NCBI RefSeq assembly: GCF_000813965.1
Contig: NZ_JWLI01000016.1
Span: forward strand, 124,001 to 188,000
Direction: 5' to 3'
Source: Leisingera sp. ANG-M7
GTDB lineage: Bacteria; Pseudomonadota; Alphaproteobacteria; Rhodobacterales; Rhodobacteraceae
Length of the DNA: 64,000 bases
Below the pieces are notes generated by a model. It was not told where the DNA came from. It saw only the letters and a list, made by a program, of their open reading frames with translations, and searched no databases. Positions 36,513 to 44,784 of this stretch are shown in pieces. The position numbers and the translations under genes were made by a program. Each line of letters opens with the position of its first letter. Position 1 is the stretch's first letter.

Positions 36513-38729
36513 TCAGGTAAAGAAGATATGGCCATTCAGATCCTGCAGCTGCAGGTCGAGCAATGTCAGGGTGTCGCCATCGCCGAAGTCAAAAAACACA
36601 TTTCCAGACACCTCTGTGGCATAGCCGAGCGCATCCAGCTCTGTCGAGAAGCTGAAACCGCTCAGCAGAAGACTGTCATTGCCAAGGCCGAAATCGGTGA
36701 TCCGGTCCGCATCGTAGCCCTTGTTGAACACGAAAGTGTCGGTGTAGTCGCCGCCGGCCAGAACGTCGTTGCCGGCCCCTCCATCCAGCGTGTCCGCACC
36801 TTTTTCACCGTACAGCCAGTCCGCGCCTTCGCTGCCCAGCAACTGGTCGTCACCGCCGCCGCCCAGCAGGGTGTCGTGGCCGATGCCGCCCGTCAGGGTG
36901 TCGGCGCCGATGCCGCCCAGCAGGCGGTCATTGCCACCGCCGCCCGTCAGCTGGTCATCGCCCATGCCGCCATCGAGCGTGTCCGCGCCGCCTTCGCCGT
37001 ACAGAGAATCCGCACCGTTACCGCCCATCAGAAGGTCGTGGCCATTGCCGCCCTCCAGCATGTCGGAGCCGTCCCAGCCCCACAGACGGTCGTCGCCGCC
37101 GCCGCCGCGCAAGGTATCATTGCCATTGCCGCCCGACAGCGTGTCCGCACCGGTATCGCCGAGCAGCAGGTCATTGCCGTCGCCGCCCCATAGCTTGTCA
37201 TCACCCCAGCCGCCGTCCAGGGTATCCGACCCGCCATCGCCGTAAAGCGAATCCGACCCGGTGCCGCCCAACAGCGAGTCATGGCCTTCACCGCCATGCT
37301 GCCGGTCTGCTCCATCATTGCCATTCAGCTCGTCGTCGCCGCCGCCGCCCCAAAGCGTGTCATGACCGTCGCCGCCTGACAACGTGTCCGCGCCGATACC
37401 GCCCAGCAACTGGTCATCGCCGCCGCCGCCTGAGACAAGATCATCACCCCAGCCGCCGTCCAGCGTGTCGGCACCTGCCTCGCCGTACAGCCTGTCGGCT
37501 CCTTGGCCGCCCCACAGCTGGTCGTTGCCTTCGCCGCCATACTGCCGGTCAGATCCGTCCATGCCCCACAGCCGGTCATTGCCGTCGCCGCCCAGCAGAG
37601 AGTCGTTGCCAGTGCCGCCCCACAGGCGGTCTCCGCCGCCGCCGCCCGACAGCGTGTCGTTGCCGCCTTCTCCGTGCAGGGTATTGGCCGCTGCATTGCC
37701 GGTGACTGAATCATTGCCGGAGCCGGCAATCACATTTTCAATCAGGGAGCGCTCATCCCCCTGATACTGCAGGGCATTGTAGATATTGCCTTTGGCATAA
37801 TTCCCCCTGCCCAGATTGGCGGTCTGCGATGAGCCGAAATTGGAGTAGCCCCCGGGGGTGAGGTTCACATTCAGATTGCTGGAATAGGCCGACAGATCAT
37901 AGGTGTCGGTGCCGCCGCCATCCCAAATGGTTGCAAAGATGACATTGCCGCCGGCATCAATGGCAACCGATCCGTTGATCAGGGTGTCACCTGAGTTCGG
38001 ATCCCATTTGTAGATGGTGTCGCCGCTGTTGGTGTTGAAATCCGCGCCATACATATGCTGCAGTGCCGCGATGTCGAGCATCATGTAGCTCTGGGCATAG
38101 CTCCAAGTATCATTGGTATAGCCGGTATAGGTCGATGCGCCCACATACGACCGGTAGCTCATGATCGTGTATTCCATGGCGTCATAGCTGTAGGGAACAG
38201 TGCCAAAGCCGCCGAGGTTCTGATGCGGGTGGGACAGGCCCAGCGCGTGGCCGGTTTCGTGCAGAACCGTTGCCCAGGAATAGTTGCCCGCCTGTGGCGC
38301 TGAATAGGTCGAGGTCCGGAACCACATATCCCCTTCGGCTTCACTGACGGTTCCCAGATCCGTGGCCGTTCCGGGCGGCAGGCCAAAGGCAGTGCTCAGG
38401 CCGCTGGCGCTGGTATTGGCATACCGCAGCGTGCCCGCGCCGCTGTCATCATAGGACAGCGATAAATTGGTGAACCCTTCCACCGCAAACCCGTCGTTTG
38501 CGGTGTTTCCGTCGCTGGTGTCCAGCGCATAAGTGGCAGCCGCCTGCTGCGCACTGTTGAAGCCGGAGAAGCTTCCAGTCAGATCCAGACCGAAGATCGA
38601 GGAGTAGGAATAGTCACTCGCGGAATCCGGAAAGGAATAGGTCAGCGACGAATCCGCCCATTTGGTTCCCCACAAAATACCGTCGACTTTGGCATCATAT
38701 GTTCTGCTTACGTTGGCTGCGCTGGGCAT
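36513..38729 (-). CDS. serralysin-like M10 metallopeptidase with RTX repeats
   Basis: The 738-aa secreted protease has a catalytic domain (about 15-250) with zinc motif H157-E-T-G-H161-A-L-G-L-S-H167 and the Met-turn I-M190-S-Y. A linker leads to 36 consecutive nonapeptide calcium-binding RTX units (336-659, G-G-x-G-x-D-x-L-x type). A 79-residue C-terminal region includes the D-T-F-V-F segment and ends in aromatic/hydrophobic residues, as in type I secretion substrates. There is no N-terminal signal peptide, which also fits. No ABC exporter or TolC gene is adjacent. Calcium-dependent folding outside the cell is expected. Confidence 0.95.
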   Translation of the reverse strand: MPSAANVSRTYDAKVDGILWGTKWADSSLTYSFPDSASDYSYSSIFGLDLTGSFSGFNSAQQAAATYALDTSDGNTANDGFAVEGFTNLSLSYDDSGAGTLRYANTSASGLSTAFGLPPGTATDLGTVSEAEGDMWFRTSTYSAPQAGNYSWATVLHETGHALGLSHPHQNLGGFGTVPYSYDAMEYTIMSYRSYVGASTYTGYTNDTWSYAQSYMMLDIAALQHMYGADFNTNSGDTIYKWDPNSGDTLINGSVAIDAGGNVIFATIWDGGGTDTYDLSAYSSNLNVNLTPGGYSNFGSSQTANLGRGNYAKGNIYNALQYQGDERSLIENVIAGSGNDSVTGNAAANTLHGEGGNDTLSGGGGGDRLWGGTGNDSLLGGDGNDRLWGMDGSDRQYGGEGNDQLWGGQGADRLYGEAGADTLDGGWGDDLVSGGGGDDQLLGGIGADTLSGGDGHDTLWGGGGDDELNGNDGADRQHGGEGHDSLLGGTGSDSLYGDGGSDTLDGGWGDDKLWGGDGNDLLLGDTGADTLSGGNGNDTLRGGGGDDRLWGWDGSDMLEGGNGHDLLMGGNGADSLYGEGGADTLDGGMGDDQLTGGGGNDRLLGGIGADTLTGGIGHDTLLGGGGDDQLLGSEGADWLYGEKGADTLDGGAGNDVLAGGDYTDTFVFNKGYDADRITDFGLGNDSLLLSGFSFSTELDALGYATEVSGNVFFDFGDGDTLTLLDLQLQDLNGHIFFT
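36753..37724 (-). repeat. 36 RTX nonapeptide units, with a three-fold 243-bp higher-order repeat
   Basis: The stretch codes 36 consecutive 9-residue units (27 bp each). From 36807 to 37535 the units also repeat in blocks of nine (81 residues, 243 bp, three copies). Each block has the same order of unit types, for example x-x-G-x-D-T-L-D-G followed by G-W/M-G-D-D. A TCATC marker preceding the CCCCAGCCGCC/CCCATGCCGCC sequence recurs at 36955, 37198 and 37441, exactly 243 bp apart. This points to block duplication of an ancestral nine-unit array. Confidence 0.93.
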
Positions 38730-38994
38730 TGGCTTCTTTCAAAATTCGGGCTGGGAGAGGCAGCAGCCGGGCTGGCACACCGCAGCTTCTCCGAAGCAAG
38801 GTTCAAAAGACACTCATAAGAAGATTCACATTAAAAACCCCTCGTGCCTAGCGAAAGCAGTTCAGAGGAACAAGACCTTTCTTAACGGAATTTAACGGCC
38901 GTTGCGGAAACGGGGCCACGGCCTTCGGCACTGGCCTATCGCGTTTGTCTCTGCCATAGCTGGCCGCAAGTGAAACATGCGCGAAGGCCCGGCC

Positions 38995-39870
38995 ATGACC
39001 CAGATCATCAACTCCCTGTCCGAAGTTTCCAGCCGCTACAAGGCGCTGTTCGTGGACCTGTGGGGCTGCGTGCACAACGGCATCACCGCCTTTCCGGATG
39101 CGGTGGCGGCGCTGCAGGACTACCGAGCGGCGGGCGGCATCGTGGTGCTGGTCACCAACTCGCCGAAACCGCGCGCAGGCGTGGCGGCGCAGCTGGGGCA
39201 GTTCAATGTGCCGGATGATGCCTATGACACCATCTCCACCTCGGGCGATTCCGCGCGGGCGGCGATGTTCACCGGCGCGGTGGGCAACAAAGTCTATTTC
39301 ATGGGTGAATGGCAGCGCGATGCGGGTTTCTTCGAGCCGCTGCATGTGATCCATGATCCCGTGGAGATCACCCGGGTGCCGCTGAAGGATGCCGAGGGCA
39401 TCGTCTGCTGCGGGCCGTTCGACACCATGGCGGACCCGGAGGTGAACCGGGCGGATTTCCTCTATGCCAAGCAGATGGGCATGAAGCTGCTCTGCGCAAA
39501 CCCGGACATCATCGTCGACCGGGGCGAAAAGCGGGAGTGGTGCGCGGGGGCGCTGGCGCGGCTTTATACAGAAATGGGCGGCGAGAGCCTGTACTTCGGC
39601 AAGCCGCATCCGCCGATCTATGACCTGGCCCGGCTGCGGCTGCAGGAGGTCGCCCCGGGAATTGCCGATTCCGAGATCCTGGCGATCGGCGACGGGCCGC
39701 ATACGGATATTGCCGGCGCCATGGGCGAAGGCATCGATTCCCTGTTCATCACCGGCGGGCTTGCGGCCAGAGAAACAAAGACATCAGTCCAGCCGGATCC
39801 GGACGCGCTGGCGGCATACCTGGCGCAGGAGCAGTCCGCGCCGACCTATGCCATTGGTTTCCTGCGGTAA
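38995..39870 (+). CDS. TIGR01459 family HAD-type hydrolase
   Basis: From ATG 38995 (GAAGG 7 nt upstream) the product is 291 aa. It belongs to the HAD IIA group: the nucleophile motif is L-F-V-D-L-W-G-C-V-H-N-G near 20-30, V-T-N-S-P-K-P-R near 55-62 is motif II, G-K-P-H-P near 203 supplies the lysine, and I-G-D-G-P-H-T-D-I-A-G-A near 228-239 is motif IV. Second Asp of DxD is replaced by Trp-Gly, as typical for this subgroup. The substrate, likely a sugar or nucleotide phosphate, is unknown. Confidence 0.9.
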   Translation: MTQIINSLSEVSSRYKALFVDLWGCVHNGITAFPDAVAALQDYRAAGGIVVLVTNSPKPRAGVAAQLGQFNVPDDAYDTISTSGDSARAAMFTGAVGNKVYFMGEWQRDAGFFEPLHVIHDPVEITRVPLKDAEGIVCCGPFDTMADPEVNRADFLYAKQMGMKLLCANPDIIVDRGEKREWCAGALARLYTEMGGESLYFGKPHPPIYDLARLRLQEVAPGIADSEILAIGDGPHTDIAGAMGEGIDSLFITGGLAARETKTSVQPDPDALAAYLAQEQSAPTYAIGFLR

Positions 39871-39912
39871 ATACAGCGACCGGCACGCTTGCCAGCACAC
39901 ATTGCCTTGCAA

Positions 39913-39943
39913 CCCTGCCCGCTTTGGGCGGGGTTTTCTTTTG
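39913..39943 (+). terminator. rho-independent terminator after the HAD gene
   Basis: CCCTGCCC and GGGCGGGG pair (one G-T) around GCTTT, followed by TTTTCTTTTG. Confidence 0.85.
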
Positions 39944-40070
39944 TCAGAAATGTCTTGATTTTCTGCAGTTGCAAAGTAATAAAGTTGCGCAAGCGGCCAT
40001 TCCGGCGCGCAAAAGTTACAACGCCGAACGGTCAGCCAGCATGATCAGGACCGGGCGAACGGAGGATGAA

Positions 40071-40514
40071 ATGTTGGACAACATGCCGCGCGGAACCATC
40101 TGCATCGAAGACATCGAGATGGGCATGGTGCGTTACCTGCGCAAAGTCATCACCGACGAGGACATCGAGAAGTTCGCCCAGGTCTCCACCGACCGCAACC
40201 CGGTGCATCTGGATGATGACTATGCCCAGGACACCATCTTCGAGGGGCGGATCGCCCATGGGATGCTGACCGCCGGGCTGATCTCAGCCGTCATCGGCGA
40301 GCAGCTGCCCGGTCATGGCACCATCTACATGAGCCAGTCGCTCAAGTTCCTGGCGCCGGTGCGCCCGGGCGATCTGGTGCTGGCGGAGGTCGAGGTGACC
40401 GACATCGTAATTGACAAGCGCCGGGTCAAGCTGGACTGCCGCTGCATCGTGGATGGCAAGAAGGTGCTGGTGGGCGAAGCCATGGTGATGGCGCCCTCGC
40501 GCAAGTTCGACTGA
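40071..40514 (+). CDS. MaoC family (R)-specific enoyl-CoA hydratase-like protein
   Basis: From ATG 40071 after GGAGG the product is 147 aa, a single hot-dog domain. The hydratase-2 motif is present: F-A-Q-V-S-T-D-R-N-P-V-H-L-D-D-D-Y-A near 38-55, with Asp and His as likely catalytic residues, then G-R-I-A-H-G-M-L near 64-71. Relatives such as PhaJ supply (R)-3-hydroxyacyl-CoA for polyhydroxyalkanoate or act on other acyl-CoA substrates; specificity cannot be read here. It stands alone with terminators on both sides. Confidence 0.9.
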   Translation: MLDNMPRGTICIEDIEMGMVRYLRKVITDEDIEKFAQVSTDRNPVHLDDDYAQDTIFEGRIAHGMLTAGLISAVIGEQLPGHGTIYMSQSLKFLAPVRPGDLVLAEVEVTDIVIDKRRVKLDCRCIVDGKKVLVGEAMVMAPSRKFD

Positions 40515-40538
40515 GTTTTCCGCACGCAGCCGTTTCAG

Positions 40539-40572
40539 CCGCCGGGGGCCGTTGCCCTTGGCGGTTTCTTCT
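40539..40572 (+). terminator. terminator after the MaoC gene
   Basis: CCGCCGGGGGC pairs with GCCCTTGGCGG (two G-T pairs) around CGTT, followed by TTTCTTCTT. Confidence 0.7.
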
Positions 40573-41120
40573 TGCCGTGTCTGTTGTTCTGTTCGTTCCG
40601 TTCGGTTGTTGCGCTGAAACCCAATTAAGGGGGCGGCGCCGCCGGGTGGAGGTGGACAGACCCCGCCGGGGGCCTGCTCGGACAGGATATCCTGGACGAC
40701 CCCCTTTTTATCAGGGCCGGTCTCCGGGTGTCGCGCAGGCAGCCTCACAGATGCCTGCGCCTCGTATCATGGCCCATGCGCGGAGCCATGGCGGGGGATC
40801 GCGATCATCTGGCAGTCTGGCAGAGCCGGGTGAGAATTGCGTGAAGGGGGCGTACGGTGGGTACGCAACGCCCCGGTGAGGGTGGGCCATCCCGCCCGGA
40901 ATCAAGGCGCGCAGCGCCGCCGGGCGAGCGCCTGCCGCCCCACCGGGCTGGCGCTTTGGCAAGTGCAGTAGTCCCATGATGAGTTGTACGGACGGTGCAG
41001 GGATAAACTGCCATGCATAACCGTTGCAGCGCCACCCCGCGGGCAGGCGCCCGCCCGGCTCTCTCGCTCTCCCGCCACTGGCTGCTTGAACCGCCGCGCG
41101 GGTGCGGATAGGCATGCGCC
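40573..41120. other. 548-bp intergenic region before ribF, no gene seen
   Basis: No frame in this stretch resembles a known protein. It is GC-rich and contains several self-complementary segments: GGGGGCGT with ACGCAACGCCCC near 40848-40874, GGTGGGCC...CCCGCC near 40881-40895, and a longer imperfect inverted repeat at 40920-41058. It does not contain the conserved FMN-riboswitch core. A structured RNA or degenerate repeat cannot be excluded. Confidence 0.5.
40920..41058. repeat. imperfect inverted repeat, arms 40920-40954 and 41029-41058
   Basis: The left arm begins CCGGGCGAGCGCCTGCC and ends TGGCGC. The reverse complement of the right arm begins CCGGGCGGGCGCCTGCC and ends TGGCGC. One mismatch occurs in the first 17 bases and the middle differs. 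The arms enclose about 75 bp without an ORF. It could be a small nonautonomous repeat or a large hairpin. Confidence 0.55.
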
Positions 41121-42053
41121 ATGCGTATCGTCAGAGATTATCAATTCGTCGAACACCAGGACCGGGGCGCCACCGTTGCCATCGGCAATTTCGACGGCGT
41201 GCATCTGGGCCATCAGTCGGTGATCGAGCTGGCCCGCAAGGCCGCCCCCGAGGCGCCCTTGGGGGTGATGACGTTTGAGCCGCACCCGCGCGAATATTTT
41301 GCCCCCGATGCGCCGCCGTTCCGGCTGATGCGGGCCGAAACCCGTGCCCACCGGCTGGAGAAGCTGGGGGTGGAGCGGCTCTATGAGCTGAACTTCAACA
41401 CCGCGCTGTCGAGCCTGACGCCGGAGGAGTTTGCCCGCGACGTGATCTCTGAAGGTCTGGGGCTGGCGCATGTGGTGGTGGGTGCCGATTTCTGTTTCGG
41501 CAAGGGGCGCGCGGGCAATGCCGAAGACCTGCAGCGCTTTGGCGAACAGTACGGGTTTGGCGTAACGATTGCGCCCTTGATGGAATATTCCGAACACGCG
41601 GTCTCCTCCACCGCGATCCGCAATGCATTGAGCGAGGGGCGGCCTGCCGATGCCAAGGAGATGCTGGGCCACTGGCACCGGATCGAGGGCACCGTGATCG
41701 GCGGCGAGCAGCGCGGGCGGGAGCTGGGCTTTCCCACGGCCAACATGTCGATCGACGGGCTGCATCAGCCGTGCTTTGGCGTCTATGCGGTGCTGGTTGA
41801 TGTCCTGGACGGGCCGCATAAGGGCAGCTATCACGGCGCCGCCTCAGTCGGGGTGCGGCCGATGTTCGGCGGCGTGGTCCCGAATATCGAGACCTTCGTG
41901 TTCGAGTTCTCGGGCGATCTTTATGGCGCGACGCTGTCGGTGGGGCTGGTGGCTTTCCTGCGGCCGGAGATGAAGTTTGACGGGCTGGACGCGCTGATCG
42001 CGCAGATGGACGCGGATTGCGCCGAGGCGCGTGAAATTCTGGCGGCGCTATGA
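41121..42053 (+). CDS. ribF: bifunctional riboflavin kinase/FAD synthetase
   Basis: The 310-aa enzyme makes FMN and then FAD. The N-terminal adenylyltransferase part has A-I-G-N-F-D-G-V-H-L-G-H (about 20-31) and the S-S-T-A-I-R-N motif near 162-168. The C-terminal riboflavin kinase part has G-F-P-T-A-N near 204-209, the G-V-Y-A-V strand and E-T-F-V-F-E-F near 256. Length is typical. The next gene, a YcgN-type protein, overlaps by ATGA. Confidence 0.97.
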   Translation: MRIVRDYQFVEHQDRGATVAIGNFDGVHLGHQSVIELARKAAPEAPLGVMTFEPHPREYFAPDAPPFRLMRAETRAHRLEKLGVERLYELNFNTALSSLTPEEFARDVISEGLGLAHVVVGADFCFGKGRAGNAEDLQRFGEQYGFGVTIAPLMEYSEHAVSSTAIRNALSEGRPADAKEMLGHWHRIEGTVIGGEQRGRELGFPTANMSIDGLHQPCFGVYAVLVDVLDGPHKGSYHGAASVGVRPMFGGVVPNIETFVFEFSGDLYGATLSVGLVAFLRPEMKFDGLDALIAQMDADCAEAREILAAL

Positions 42054-42532
42054 AACCTGCAAAAGACGTGATTGACCGCTCCGGCCTGGGCCAGCGCTTC
42101 TGGGAGAAGAAGCCGCTGGACAAGATGAGCCAGAAGGAATGGGAAGCGCTGTGCGACGGCTGCGGCAAATGCTGCCTCAACAAGCTGGAGGATGAGGAGA
42201 CCGGCGAGGTCGCGCTGACCCGGGTGGCCTGCCGCCTGCTTGATGATGCAACCTGCCGCTGTGCCCAGTATCCGATCCGCCATCAGTTCATCCCCGAGTG
42301 CATCGTGCTGAAGCCGGAGAACCTGGACACCCACGCCTATTGGATGCCGGAAACCTGCGCCTACCGCCTGTTGTGGCAGGGCAAACCGCTGCCGGAATGG
42401 CACCCGCTGCTGACCGGAACGCCGGAAAGCGTGCATGAGGCTGGCGTTTCAGTGCGCGGCTGGACGGTGTCGGAGTTCGAGATCGCCGAGGATGAGTGGG
42501 AAGACCACATCATTGAAGAGCCGACCGGCTGA
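42050..42532 (+). CDS. YcgN-type cysteine cluster protein
   Basis: The 160-aa protein matches the UPF0260/YcgN family. The cysteine cluster C-D-G-C-G-K-C-C-L-N-K-L is at about 36-47 and further Cys occur in A-C-R-L-L, C-R-C-A-Q-Y-P and P-E-C-I-V-L, followed by W-M-P-E-T-C-A-Y-R-L near 98-107. The cysteines probably bind a metal or Fe-S cluster. Function is unknown. It is coupled to ribF by a 4-bp overlap. Confidence 0.93.
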   Translation: MKPAKDVIDRSGLGQRFWEKKPLDKMSQKEWEALCDGCGKCCLNKLEDEETGEVALTRVACRLLDDATCRCAQYPIRHQFIPECIVLKPENLDTHAYWMPETCAYRLLWQGKPLPEWHPLLTGTPESVHEAGVSVRGWTVSEFEIAEDEWEDHIIEEPTG

Positions 42533-42654
42533 GCCTGCAGCCTGCGCAAGGGATGCTGCTGTTAAACAGAAATGCAATTTAAGGTTGCATTGCACGCAGC
42601 CCCGCCGCCATGATGAGGGAATCCCAAAAGGTTTCCCAATGAGGAGGGCGGCAG

Positions 42655-42861
42655 ATGCCATTCGAGCACGGCACCTATTTCAGCGAAAGAGAGACCTATA
42701 AAGCCCGGGAGTTCCTTTCGACTCTGGGTCTGAGCAGCAAGCAAGCCAGTGAAATCAAGGCTTGGCACCAGTACCGCCTTGGCAAGCAGCTGATGATTTG
42801 GGCCACGGCGGGAACCATTTCCGGCATTGTGCTGGGGCTGCTGTTTGCGCAGATGTTCTGA
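42655..42861 (+). CDS. hypothetical small membrane protein (68 aa)
   Basis: A GAGGAGGGC Shine-Dalgarno precedes ATG 42655. The first 48 residues are polar and helical (S-E-R-E-T-Y-K-A-R-E-F-L, then L-S-S-K-Q-A-S-E-I-K-A-W-H-Q-Y) and the end is a single hydrophobic helix (about 46-67) closing with Q-M-F. It is predicted to be a tail-anchored small membrane protein. I do not recognise the family. The gene is single, between ycgN and threonine aldolase. Confidence 0.7.
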   Translation: MPFEHGTYFSERETYKAREFLSTLGLSSKQASEIKAWHQYRLGKQLMIWATAGTISGIVLGLLFAQMF

Positions 42862-42949
42862 CCCGGCGGCTGCCCGGAACGGCCTTGGCACCGGCGCCGG
42901 AACTCCCTACTGCTAGGCAATACCACTGGCAGATCAAGGGACTTCGCTG

Positions 42950-43984
42950 ATGCATTTCGCCTCTGACAACTCCGGCCCGGTGCCGCAGCAGATCCTCGAC
43001 GCGCTGGCGCGGGCCAACCGGGGCTATGCCATGGGCTATGGCGCCGATGCGGAAATGGCCGAGATGACGGCGCGCATCCGCGAGATTTTCGAAGCGCCTG
43101 AGGCGGCTGTTTATCTGGTGGCCACCGGCACCGCTGCCAATGTGCTGGCGCTGTCAACGCTGGCGCAGCCTTGGCAGACGGTGTTCTGCACCAAGCCCGC
43201 CCATATCAACATGGACGAATGCAACGCGCCGGAGTTTTACACCGGCGGCGCCAAGCTGACGCTGGTGACGGACGCGGACAAGTTGACCTCCGAAGGATTG
43301 CGGGCGGCCATCGAGGGCGAGGAGACCCGCGGCGTGCACGGGCCGCAGCGGGGGCCGGTGTCGCTGACGCAGGTGACGGAGTTCGGCACCGTCTACAGTC
43401 TGGCGGAGCTGCAGGCCATCTGCGGAGCGGCCAAGGAGTACGGGCTGCCGGTACATATGGACGGCGCCCGGTTTACCAATGCGCTGGTGTCGCTGGGCTG
43501 CACGCCCGCAGAGATGACCTGGAAAGCCGGCGTTGATGCGGTGTCCTTTGGCGGCACCAAGAACGGCTGCATGGGGGTGGAGGCGGTGATTTTCTTTGAT
43601 CCCCGCCACGCGCAGGAATTCGAGTACCGCCGCAAGCGCGGCGCGCATCTGTTTTCCAAGCACCGCTATCTGTCGGCGCAGATGCTGGCCTACCTGAGCG
43701 ACGATCTGTGGCTGGAGAACGCCCGCGCGGCCAACGCGAAAACAGCGCTGCTGGCCGAGGGGCTGGAGGCGGCGGGCGCGCATTTCACCCATCCCGCCCA
43801 GGCCAACCTGATCTTTGCCGCCCTGCCCCGCCGCAAGCATCAGGAGCTGTTCGCTGCAGGTGCGATCTACCACCTGTGGGACGGGCTGCTGCAGGGTCCG
43901 GAGAACGAGATGGTCACAGCCCGGTTTGTCTGCGACTGGTCAGTGCCGGAAGAGGACATCCGGGCGTTTCTGTCGCTGCTCTGA
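42950..43984 (+). CDS. low-specificity L-threonine aldolase / beta-eliminating lyase family
   Basis: The 344-aa PLP enzyme of fold type I starts F-A-S-D-N-S-G and has the glycine loop A-T-G-T-A-A-N near 59-65. A H-M-D-G-A-R segment near 167-172 binds PLP, and the Schiff-base lysine is in S-F-G-G-T-K-N-G near 201-208. Family members cleave L-threonine and allo-threonine to glycine and acetaldehyde, contributing to glycine supply. Complete and of normal length. Confidence 0.93.
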   Translation: MHFASDNSGPVPQQILDALARANRGYAMGYGADAEMAEMTARIREIFEAPEAAVYLVATGTAANVLALSTLAQPWQTVFCTKPAHINMDECNAPEFYTGGAKLTLVTDADKLTSEGLRAAIEGEETRGVHGPQRGPVSLTQVTEFGTVYSLAELQAICGAAKEYGLPVHMDGARFTNALVSLGCTPAEMTWKAGVDAVSFGGTKNGCMGVEAVIFFDPRHAQEFEYRRKRGAHLFSKHRYLSAQMLAYLSDDLWLENARAANAKTALLAEGLEAAGAHFTHPAQANLIFAALPRRKHQELFAAGAIYHLWDGLLQGPENEMVTARFVCDWSVPEEDIRAFLSLL

Positions 43985-44002
43985 TCTGTTGCAGGGCGGC
44001 GC

Positions 44003-44596
44003 CTAGCGTTTGCCCTGCGCCCAGAGAAGCGCGTCTTCCAGCCGGTCGTCGCCCCAGAACACCTCGCCCGCCACGACGAAGCTGGGGGCGCCGAAAATGC
44101 CCAGCGCCATTGCTTCCTCGGTTGCGTCCGCGAGCATTTTGACCGTTTTGTCCGACACCGCCTCTGCCAGCACCCTGCCCGGGTCCTGGCCCGCGGCCTG
44201 CAGGCTGGCGGAAAGGTTCGGGTCCTCGCCCGCGGGCTGGCCGGCCTCGAACCAGCAGCGGTAGGCGGCCTGGGTATAGGCCTCGCCCCAGCCCTCTGCC
44301 ACGCCCAGCGCCGCCACCTGGTTGGCCAGCACCAGCTCCGGCAGCGGATAGGGCGCGGGCAGCCGCACATGCAGGCCGTAGCGCCCGGCGCGGCGTTCGA
44401 TGTCACGCCACATATAGGCGGTCTTTTCCGGCTTGTCCTTGAACGGGATGTTGTTCTGCACCGTCATCACATGGCGCACGTTGAATGGGCGCCAGCGGAC
44501 GGGAATGCCGGCCTGCGCCGCCGCGTCGCCTATGCGCATCACCGTCAGGTAGCTGTAGGTGCTGCCGATAGAATACCAGAAATCCAGTCCGGGCAT
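44003..44596 (-). CDS. 2-hydroxychromene-2-carboxylate isomerase family (DsbA-like fold)
   Basis: The 197-aa protein has a thioredoxin-like fold with the GST-kappa-type opening L-D-F-W-Y-S-I-G-S-T-Y-S-Y-L near 3-16, where Ser replaces the DsbA cysteine. It continues with W-R-P-F-N-V-R near 36-42, N-I-P-F-K-D-K-P near 49-56 and A-P-S-F-V-V near the end. HCCA isomerases use glutathione in naphthalene breakdown, but most chromosomal homologues have unknown substrates and no aromatic-degradation genes are nearby. Confidence 0.9.
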   Translation of the reverse strand: MPGLDFWYSIGSTYSYLTVMRIGDAAAQAGIPVRWRPFNVRHVMTVQNNIPFKDKPEKTAYMWRDIERRAGRYGLHVRLPAPYPLPELVLANQVAALGVAEGWGEAYTQAAYRCWFEAGQPAGEDPNLSASLQAAGQDPGRVLAEAVSDKTVKMLADATEEAMALGIFGAPSFVVAGEVFWGDDRLEDALLWAQGKR

Positions 44597-44784
44597 GGGG
44601 GCCTCCTGTCAGTCACTCCTGCGGTAGAGTTTAGCAGCGGGACGCAGTTTATCCACACACACGGCCTGCCTGCCCCCTGCTGTTGCAGGCTGTTTTGTGA
44701 TAGAGTTGCGGAAGCGGCGGGTGAGAAAACCCGCGTCCTGGGGCCCTGTGCGAGCAGCAATTGCCAGCGAGGGAGGGGACATTC

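Noticed and set aside
36753..37724. Regular short repeats that might suggest a CRISPR array or satellite
   Set aside because: They are in frame, have a 27-bp unit and code for RTX calcium-binding nonapeptides; there are no unique spacers.
40573..41120. FMN riboswitch in front of ribF
   Set aside because: The conserved FMN-box core could not be found, and ribF kinase/synthetase genes are not usually controlled by it.
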